Shown here: positions 8,205-13,399 of the stretch, piece after piece
Layout: every line of letters starts with the position of its first letter
Numbering within the stretch: the stretch's first letter is position 1
Origin: an uncultured Erysipelotrichaceae bacterium
Lineage (GTDB): Bacteria; Bacillota_I; Bacilli_A; Erysipelotrichales; Erysipelotrichaceae
DNA length: 35,906 nucleotides
Assembly: GCA_949744505.1 (NCBI GenBank)
Contig: CATJXY010000030.1
Span: 1 to 35,906, forward strand
Direction: 5' to 3'
The notes under the pieces: model-generated
What the model was told of the DNA's origin: nothing
What the model saw: only the letters and a program-made list of their open reading frames with translations
Database searches by the model: none
Program-made: the position numbers and the translations under genes

Positions 8205-8555
8205 ATGAATAGAACGATTGAAGAGAAAAGAAAAAGGGAAAAACGTGTCGTAGAAGAAATGATTCGTCTTACATGTCGCAAGAAACATAAAACAAAGCAT
8301 GGATTATGCGAATCATGCGAAGAATTGCTGAAATATGCTCAAATTCGAAGTGATAAATGTCCTTTTATAGAGACGAAGACATTCTGCTCAAATTGTAACG
8401 TTCATTGTTACAAACCGGAGATGAGGATAAAAATCAAAGAGGTCATGCGGTTTGCCGGACCCCGAATGATTTTGGTCCATCCCTATTTAGCAGTGAGTCA
8501 TTTAATTGAATCAAAAAGAGAAAAGAAAAGGTTGGAATTGGAAAATGAAAGTTAA
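8205..8555 (+). CDS. YgbA-like nitrous oxide-stimulated promoter family protein
   Basis: A 116-aa soluble, basic, Cys-rich protein. It matches the YgbA family (nitrous oxide-stimulated promoter, PF11756) in size and pattern: an N-terminal EKRKREKRVVEEMIRLTCRKKH segment (residues 7-28), LCESCEELLKYA, KCPF, FCSNCNVHCYKPEMR, and the closing VMRFAGPRMILVHP. At least seven Cys in short-spaced pairs suggest a metal or Fe-S site. E. coli ygbA is induced by nitric oxide; its biochemical role is unsettled. The start lies 3 nt after the exporter stop with only a weak ribosome site, so translation is probably coupled. The end overlaps the next gene. I am confident of the family, not of the function. Confidence 0.85.
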   Translation: MNRTIEEKRKREKRVVEEMIRLTCRKKHKTKHGLCESCEELLKYAQIRSDKCPFIETKTFCSNCNVHCYKPEMRIKIKEVMRFAGPRMILVHPYLAVSHLIESKREKKRLELENES

Positions 8556-8931
8556 AAAGATTGTTTTTGTGATTTGTGGATGCATTTGTATTGGATTGGG
8601 ATATATCGGAATATTATTGCCGATTTTACCAACTGTTCCGTTTTTTCTGGCAGCGTTGTTTTTCTTTGCGAATAGTTCGGAACATTTGCATGATTGGTTT
8701 CTCAACACAACAATGTATAAGAAGCATCTAGAATCTTTTGTGCAGAAAAAGGCAATGAAACGATCTTCTAAAGCTATGATTCTCACTATGGTATGTATTG
8801 TTATGGCAATCGGATTTATTATGATGAAAAACTTGTTTGTTCCTCGAATTATTTTAGGAATTGTTTGGTTGGCTCATGTCGTCTATTTTGTGTTTGGAGT
8901 GAAAACTTTGCATGAAGAAACAATTGAGTAA
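8545..8931 (+). CDS. YbaN (DUF454) family inner-membrane protein
   Basis: The start at ATG 8545 is preferred over an upstream in-frame TTG (8506) because it gives the usual YbaN length (128 aa) and begins at the first hydrophobic segment. It overlaps the ygbA-like gene by 11 bp. Features: a first membrane span (residues ~3-35) with the family motif GxxLPILPTVPFFLAALFFF, then HDWFLNTTMYKKHLESF, and two closely spaced hydrophobic helices (about 72-110). This is the DUF454/YbaN pattern. The function is unknown. In other genomes it often sits near heme or respiratory genes, which agrees with the CydDC-like partners here. It ends the operon; no strong terminator follows directly. Confidence 0.85.
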   Translation: MKVKKIVFVICGCICIGLGYIGILLPILPTVPFFLAALFFFANSSEHLHDWFLNTTMYKKHLESFVQKKAMKRSSKAMILTMVCIVMAIGFIMMKNLFVPRIILGIVWLAHVVYFVFGVKTLHEETIE

Positions 8932-8944
8932 AAGATTCTTTTTC

Positions 8945-8974
8945 TTGAAATAAAGGAATTTTATCTAGTATAAT
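8945..8974 (+). promoter_or_regulatory. Strong promoter driving the intergenic RNA
   Basis: TTGAAA (8945-8950), an 18-bp spacer and a perfect TATAAT (8969-8974). The expected start is about 8981, exactly where the folded RNA begins. Confidence 0.75.
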
Positions 8975-8980
8975 AAGAGT

Positions 8981-9195
8981 GAAGAAGATAAGGTTGGAGC
9001 GATTTGGGGAAAAGATGAGTTTTGACATGTACTGGTTTTCCGGAATCTTATCTTATATGCACTGCAGTGTCTTCATTGACTTTTATCAAATCGGGAGGTC
9101 TCTAATTCAAAAGGAGTTATTCATTTTGTATTAGGGATCAGTCTGTTTAAATTTCTGTGAAGTTAACCAAGATGAATAATTCGTCTTGGTTTTTT
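8981..9195 (+). ncRNA. Folded intergenic RNA of unknown family (sRNA or leader)
   Basis: This ~215-nt stretch has no ORF of note but dense base pairing. Helix 1: 8981-8985 with 9070-9074, continuing 8986-8995 with 9044-9053 (10 bp, one G-U) around a small hairpin at 9059-9068 (CACTGCAGTG). Within it, 9008-9013 pairs with 9036-9041. Helix 2: 9097-9106 (GGTCTCTAAT) with 9130-9139 (ATTAGGGATC), continuing as CAAAA/TTTTG around an 11-nt loop. CGATTTG (9000-9006) is also complementary to CAAATCG (9087-9093), which would form a pseudoknot or an alternative fold. A strong terminator ends it. I find no match by eye to 6S, SRP, tmRNA, T-box or the common riboswitches. It could be an independent sRNA or an attenuation leader for the gene at 9218. 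Confidence 0.6.
9165..9195 (+). terminator. Strong terminator or attenuator ahead of the winged-helix gene
   Basis: AACCAAGA (9165-9172) pairs with TCTTGGTT (9184-9191), extended inside by GAAT/ATTC, with a T run to 9195. It lies 22 nt upstream of the ATG at 9218, so either it ends the RNA above or it gates expression of that gene. Confidence 0.88.
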
Positions 9196-9217
9196 CATTT
9201 AACACAGAGAGGATGAG

Positions 9218-10054
9218 ATGATGAAGAATAATAATGAAAAGGCACTGTATAAGCAAGGGTTGGATAACTGTAAAGAGAGATTACCTATTGAAATGATGGG
9301 TGGAAATGAAATTGAGGATAAAATGGAATTGTTTAAATCAGAAGACGATTGTAATTTGATAAGAATTCAAATAAGTAGATGGCATTCTTTTGATAAAAGT
9401 TATTTAATTGAATGTAAAAATATAGAAGGAAATATTTTTTCTGATTTGAAACAAGTTTCGACTTTTTTAAAAAATCATATTGTGATAACGAAGAGATTTT
9501 ATGCCGGAGGGTGTGATTATGTTTACAGCTATCCGATGGAAACAGTATATCAGGCCTTGTATGTTTGTTTGATGCGAAAGGATCTTATCGATCCCAGTCC
9601 CATTCAGGTAGATATATTTCAAAATAGAATGGAATTTTCTTGTAAGACGAATCAACAATTGAACTTGGATATCATTAAAATTTTGAAAAAACAGGGTCTG
9701 ATAATAGATGATAATGAGAGCATAAAATATCTTGAGGCTAACTATAAAAGAGAATTAAATCAGTCAATCAAGATAAATGAAGAAGAACGAGATCAGACCA
9801 TTATACTTGAGAATACATATTATAAGCCGGTGACATTGCATGCTATCAAAAAGCTTCGTATTTCAGCTAAAAAATGTTACGATATGATTTATCATCATCC
9901 GGGTATTCGCTTGACAGAACTTTCAAAATTGCTTGAAAAGCCTTATATTACGGTACAGACTGAAGTCCGTGTTTTAAGAAGAAAACAATTAGTTGAAAGA
10001 CGGGGAACAAGAGAACAGGGAGGGTATTATTGTATTGAAATTGAGATTAAATAA
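9218..10054 (+). CDS. Winged-helix protein related to AlbA/HATPase_c_4 regulators, degenerate
   Basis: A 278-aa protein. The C-terminal ~70 residues form a winged helix: KKCYDMIYHHPGIRLTELSK then LLEKPYITVQTEVRVLRRKQ, ending VERRGTREQGGYYCIE. The middle (about 105-145) reads YSYPMETVYQALYVCLMRKD ... PIQVDIFQNRMEFSC. That matches the shape of the GHKL-like segment of Schlafen/AlbA_2-type regulators (YPxxAlREAlvNAlvHRDY ... I.V.iFdDRiEI), but the key N and H-R-D-Y residues are changed and the N-terminal AlbA_2 domain is absent. So it is probably a DNA-binding protein that has lost ATP binding. The start has GAGAGG 5 nt upstream; ATG 9221 is an alternative. It directly follows the folded RNA. 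The target is unknown. Confidence 0.6.
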   Translation: MMKNNNEKALYKQGLDNCKERLPIEMMGGNEIEDKMELFKSEDDCNLIRIQISRWHSFDKSYLIECKNIEGNIFSDLKQVSTFLKNHIVITKRFYAGGCDYVYSYPMETVYQALYVCLMRKDLIDPSPIQVDIFQNRMEFSCKTNQQLNLDIIKILKKQGLIIDDNESIKYLEANYKRELNQSIKINEEERDQTIILENTYYKPVTLHAIKKLRISAKKCYDMIYHHPGIRLTELSKLLEKPYITVQTEVRVLRRKQLVERRGTREQGGYYCIEIEIK

Positions 10055-10081
10055 ATGAATTATCGAATTAATTTTGAATGT

Positions 10082-10110
10082 TTGAATTTATTTTATAACT
10101 AGAGTATAAT
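10082..10110 (+). promoter_or_regulatory. Promoter of the DegV gene
   Basis: TTGAAT (10082-10087), a 17-bp spacer and TATAAT (10105-10110), 55 nt upstream of the start codon. A short inverted repeat (ACGAT 10131-10135, ATCGT 10143-10147) lies just before the ribosome site. Confidence 0.8.
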
Positions 10111-10164
10111 GAGTGTACATAGTATTTAAAACGATGTCAGATATCGTGCAAGGAGGGATTTGGG

Positions 10165-11025
10165 ATGAAGGTTGCAGTGGTAACGGACAGCGGTAGTAAT
10201 ATTTATGCTCAAAAAGTTGAGATGGAAGGATTATTTAAACTTCCGCTTCAAATCAGCGATGGGGACAAAACTTATTTAGAAGGAGAAGAAATCGATTCAA
10301 AAAGCGTTTATGATCTGATTCATGAAGGGAAGCTTTTGAAAACCAGTTTACCTCCTCTTGGACGAATTGAAGAGCTATTTGAACAGCTTAAAAAAGAGGG
10401 ATATGAATTAATATTCGGTGTTCCTATTTGCAGTGGATTATCCGGAACAATTAATGCGATGAGGACAGCTGCTACGAATGTGGGAATAAATTTTGATTAT
10501 ATTGATTGTTATTCGACGGCCAGCAATGAACTTTATTTGGCAACAATGGCAAGAAAAATGTTTGATAAAGGAATGGATAAAGAAGAGATCAAAAAGAAGT
10601 TGCTTGCTTCTGCTGAGGACAGTGTGACTTATATTATTCCAAACGATTTAAATCATTTGGCAAGAGGAGGAAGATTGACACCGGTTGCGGCAGCGTTGGG
10701 CGGACTTTTAAAAATTAAGCCGATACTGAAAGTGGCAAAAGATACAGAAGGAAAAATTGATGCTTATTCGAAAGTAAGAACGATGTCGAAGGCACAGGAT
10801 ATTGTCATTGAAACATTAAAGGATGTTCATCATGTGGATGAAAATTGTTTAATTTGTATTGCGGATGTCGATGACAAAGAGGGCAGTGCAAAATATTATG
10901 AAAAAATGCGGGATGCATTTCCCAATACTGAGATATTCTGTGTTGATTTAATTTCAACAGTAGGAGTGCATACCGGAATCGGATGTTTGGGAATTCAATA
11001 TATCAGAAAGATTGAAATTGATTAA
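10165..11025 (+). CDS. DegV family fatty-acid-binding protein (FakB-like)
   Basis: A 286-aa protein of normal DegV length. Family marks: N-terminal VAVVTDSGSNI (residues 3-13), KTSLPPLGRIEELFEQL (about 53-69), PICSGLSGTINAMRTAA (about 91-107), the YIIPNDLNHLARGGRLTP segment, and LGGLLKIKPIL. The TS and SGLSGT motifs are the fatty-acid carboxylate-binding sites of FakB-type proteins. FakB delivers exogenous fatty acids to the FakA kinase, so this one probably takes part in fatty-acid uptake and phospholipid synthesis; the preferred chain is not visible. Start: AAGGAGGG lies 7 nt upstream of the ATG. It has its own promoter and terminator, so it is monocistronic. No fakA is in the window. Confidence 0.92.
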   Translation: MKVAVVTDSGSNIYAQKVEMEGLFKLPLQISDGDKTYLEGEEIDSKSVYDLIHEGKLLKTSLPPLGRIEELFEQLKKEGYELIFGVPICSGLSGTINAMRTAATNVGINFDYIDCYSTASNELYLATMARKMFDKGMDKEEIKKKLLASAEDSVTYIIPNDLNHLARGGRLTPVAAALGGLLKIKPILKVAKDTEGKIDAYSKVRTMSKAQDIVIETLKDVHHVDENCLICIADVDDKEGSAKYYEKMRDAFPNTEIFCVDLISTVGVHTGIGCLGIQYIRKIEID

Positions 11026-11042
11026 ATCTCATTGTGAAATAC

Positions 11043-11087
11043 AAGTAGGTAGTTTCTATGATTTTGTAGAAATTACCTGCTTTTTTT
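11043..11087 (+). terminator. Terminator of the DegV gene
   Basis: A long stem (AGTAGGTAGTTTCTA with TAGAAATTACCTGCT, few mismatches) is followed by seven T. Confidence 0.9.
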
Positions 11088-11336
11088 GTTGACGAAAAGA
11101 GGGGGAAGCGGAGGATAAAATGTATGTAGAATGTAATTTGTGGGTATCTAATTGACGATTTTGAAGTATTCACAGAATTATAAAACGATGATAGAATTCA
11201 ATTAAGAAAAAGGCGGATTTTAAACTAAAAGTAAGAGGATCAAACATTTGTGATTAAAAAGGAATTATGTTAATTAAAGGATATATAAGTTATGTTGTAT
11301 ATATTTTAAATTTAACTTATAAACGAGGAGAAATGT
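11088..11336. other. Spacer upstream of the unknown 448-aa gene
   Basis: No gene is seen. A weak promoter-like TTGACG (11152-11157) has no good -10 at the right distance. The notable element is a 9-bp inverted repeat, TATAAGTTA (11284-11292) with TAACTTATA (11313-11321), which ends 2 nt before the GAGGAG ribosome site and could be an operator or an RNA hairpin. Confidence 0.5.
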
Positions 11337-12683
11337 ATGGAAAAAGAAAAATTTTTAAAAGCAGTGAATGAAATCGCATGGCAAGGCGGACTCATGGAGA
11401 AAGAGGAATTTCAGATAGAGGGAAAAAGGTTTCCTATGATCAAGCGTGCAAAGTATCATCAAGATGGAGAAATGATTTTGAATTATGATTATTTTAATGA
11501 AACAGAATTTGAAAGAATTGTCTTAAGCCAAAACAAAGAAGAAATCTTTATGAATACAGAGAATCAATACAAATTTAATGCTTCGATTTATGCAATGTAT
11601 TCTTTTTATGATCTTATCTATCATAAACCATTAATTCGTAATGAATATCAATTGATCCATAAGAGAAATCAAATAGATTGGATCAATTATGTTTTGGATG
11701 AACAGTTTACCCAAAGGAGCAGTACAGATGCATGGGAAATTTATGAATTGATCCGAGATTGGAATCTTTTTGATAAAGAAGAGAGAATCATGGAAAGATG
11801 TACTTATTTTTGTGGGGAAATCTTATCTGTCATGAAATATCTCTATGTATCAAAAGGAAGAGAAGTATTAAAAGGAGCATTGGTAAATGAAGATTTTAGT
11901 GAAGAAGCACAAGATTCTGTGAGAGCGATTGATTTAGTGTTAAGTGTATCGGATTTGATTTATCAAATTAAAGAAGGGAAACGAATTTCAGACGAAGAAG
12001 AAGTTGAAAAACTTTTGATTATTCTTCAATTAGATAAAGATGGAAAATTAAATGTGAAGGGAAGTGAAGAAGAAAAGAAATTTGCATCGATTTCAATTCT
12101 TATTCCACCTGAGATATTAGTGAAAGCGATATGTGATGAGTTTGAAACGGATTTTTGGATTTGTTGGGATAAAGTCAAAAATAATAATCAATACCAAAAT
12201 ATTTGGAAGTCACTTGATCCGGCTTCTTATGATATGGCTGAAAAGTTGGACACCATCACTTTTTTGAACAGAAGCCGAGTGTTAAATGAAAAAAATAGAG
12301 GAAGGAGAAAATTCACAGAGGAAGATTTGATTTATTGTTGGGATAAAGTAGAATTGGATGAGATAAAGGATTTTTTGAAATTGATCCATGAAAAGTTTAA
12401 TTCGATAGGCGAAAATTGTGTGTCTGAAATTAAAATAAATAAAGTTGTGAGGGATGTTGTTGATGTTATAAAAATTCCAATGTTTAAAGAGATGTATTTG
12501 GATTTTAAAAATCATGAAAATGAAAAAAGCTATCAAACGGCAATGCATTTAATTGAAAATCAATTAAATGAGATGCGGACATTAAAAAATAAAGGTCAAA
12601 AAATGAAAGCAAAATATGAAATCAAGCATACATTAGCTCTTTTTAATAATATTCCGCTTCGTAAAAAGATCTTAGGATTTTAG
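11337..12683 (+). CDS. Protein of unknown function, 448 aa
   Basis: I do not recognise this protein. It is soluble by eye (no signal peptide or membrane span), highly charged and mostly helical. Near residue 274 it has FWICWDKVKNNN and near residue 331 LIYCWDKVELDE, so a short CWDKV motif is repeated about 57 residues apart, which may mark two copies of a small module. The C-terminal ~60 residues are Lys-rich and coiled-coil-like (HLIENQLNEMRTLKNKGQKM), ending in FNNIPLRKKILGF. The start has GAGGAG 9 nt upstream of the ATG. The ribosome site is preceded by a 9-bp inverted repeat. The gene stands alone between the DegV terminator and the two CotF-like genes. Composition is like its neighbours, so there is no sign of recent transfer. 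Confidence 0.75.
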   Translation: MEKEKFLKAVNEIAWQGGLMEKEEFQIEGKRFPMIKRAKYHQDGEMILNYDYFNETEFERIVLSQNKEEIFMNTENQYKFNASIYAMYSFYDLIYHKPLIRNEYQLIHKRNQIDWINYVLDEQFTQRSSTDAWEIYELIRDWNLFDKEERIMERCTYFCGEILSVMKYLYVSKGREVLKGALVNEDFSEEAQDSVRAIDLVLSVSDLIYQIKEGKRISDEEEVEKLLIILQLDKDGKLNVKGSEEEKKFASISILIPPEILVKAICDEFETDFWICWDKVKNNNQYQNIWKSLDPASYDMAEKLDTITFLNRSRVLNEKNRGRRKFTEEDLIYCWDKVELDEIKDFLKLIHEKFNSIGENCVSEIKINKVVRDVVDVIKIPMFKEMYLDFKNHENEKSYQTAMHLIENQLNEMRTLKNKGQKMKAKYEIKHTLALFNNIPLRKKILGF

Positions 12684-12754
12684 AAAATCAAAGTGATAAT
12701 TGAATATTCTTTTTTTAAATGTCCATAATGAATACTGTTAAGGAGGAAAACATT

Positions 12755-12946
12755 ATGACATTAACACCAAAGGATTGCCTTTATATCGAAGACTTAGTTA
12801 ATGCAATGGTCATTTGTATCAAGAAAAATGATTGTGAAATGGAAAAAGTGACCGATAAAAAGGTTCATCAGTTTTTAGAAAAGATTAATTCAGAATTAAA
12901 AGCACAGGCAGAGAAATTAGTCTGTATTATGGAGGAAAGCAAATGA
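12755..12946 (+). CDS. Small CotF-like partner protein, 63 aa
   Basis: The start at ATG 12755 is chosen over upstream in-frame starts because a perfect AAGGAGG lies 8 nt before it. The protein is a small helical polypeptide: LTPKDCLYIEDLVNAMVI, then KKVHQFLEKINSELKAQAEK. It overlaps the next gene by 4 bp (ATGA), so the two are co-translated. Short helical proteins of this type often sit beside CotF-like genes in Bacillota and share the T-x-K-D-x-L-Y-I-x-D opening. Whether it has any role in a spore coat is unproven. Confidence 0.7.
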   Translation: MTLTPKDCLYIEDLVNAMVICIKKNDCEMEKVTDKKVHQFLEKINSELKAQAEKLVCIMEESK

Positions 12947-13209
12947 ACTTTACTGAAAAAGAAATCGTAAATTGTGCTTTGATTTCATTAAAGCATTTGC
13001 GTATCATGGCAGCTTATGCAACAGAAGAGGCCGGTACAGAAGAATTGTATAAAAAAGAAAATGCCCTTTTTGAAAAGCTTTCAACTCTGCAAAGAGACGC
13101 TTATGATTTTATGGTAAAAGAGGGATGGACAAAAGTAAGTGCACAAACTGCTCAGGCAATCGAAAAGAGTGCAAAGAAACTTCGTAAAGAAGTGGATGAA
13201 TTAGCTTAA
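12943..13209 (+). CDS. Spore coat protein CotF-like, 88 aa
   Basis: An 88-aa all-helical protein matching the Coat_F family (PF07875) in pattern: an opening FTEKEIVNCALISLKHLRIM, a central helix AGTEELYKKENALFEKLSTL, and the hallmark DAYDFMVKEGWTKVSAQTAQ, where the family has xxFxxMxxxGWY. It has a GGAGG site ahead of the ATG and is coupled to the 63-aa gene. In Bacillus subtilis CotF is a coat protein, but CotF-like pairs also occur in bacteria not known to sporulate, where their role is open. A strong terminator follows. Confidence 0.75.
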   Translation: MNFTEKEIVNCALISLKHLRIMAAYATEEAGTEELYKKENALFEKLSTLQRDAYDFMVKEGWTKVSAQTAQAIEKSAKKLRKEVDELA

Positions 13210-13223
13210 GAAATAAAACAAAG

Positions 13224-13262
13224 CTCAAGTTTAAAAATTGAAAGCTTAAACTTGAGTTTTTA
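13224..13262 (+). terminator. Terminator of the CotF-like pair
   Basis: CTCAAGTTTA (13224-13233) pairs with TAAACTTGAG (13247-13256), 10 bp perfect, then a T-rich tail. Confidence 0.92.
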
Positions 13263-13355
13263 TTTTTGTATTTTAATGAAAAAGCATTCGTATTTCTAAT
13301 CATAATTTTTTTGTGGTTTGAAGCACTTTTATAGGAAAATCTTGTTAAAATAAGG

Positions 13356-13361
13356 TATACT
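13356..13361 (+). promoter_or_regulatory. Candidate -10 of the uvrA operon
   Basis: TATACT lies 39 bp upstream of the uvrA start. No good -35 is seen at 16-18 bp, so the promoter is weak or activator-dependent. Confidence 0.45.
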
Positions 13362-13399
13362 AATAGAGCAGAATAAGGATGTAGAATAGGAGGATTTGA

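Noticed and set aside
8981-9195. Assigning the folded RNA to 6S, SRP, tmRNA, T-box or a common riboswitch
   Set aside because: None of the conserved boxes of these families was found by eye, and the 5' and 3' ends do not pair as in 6S RNA.
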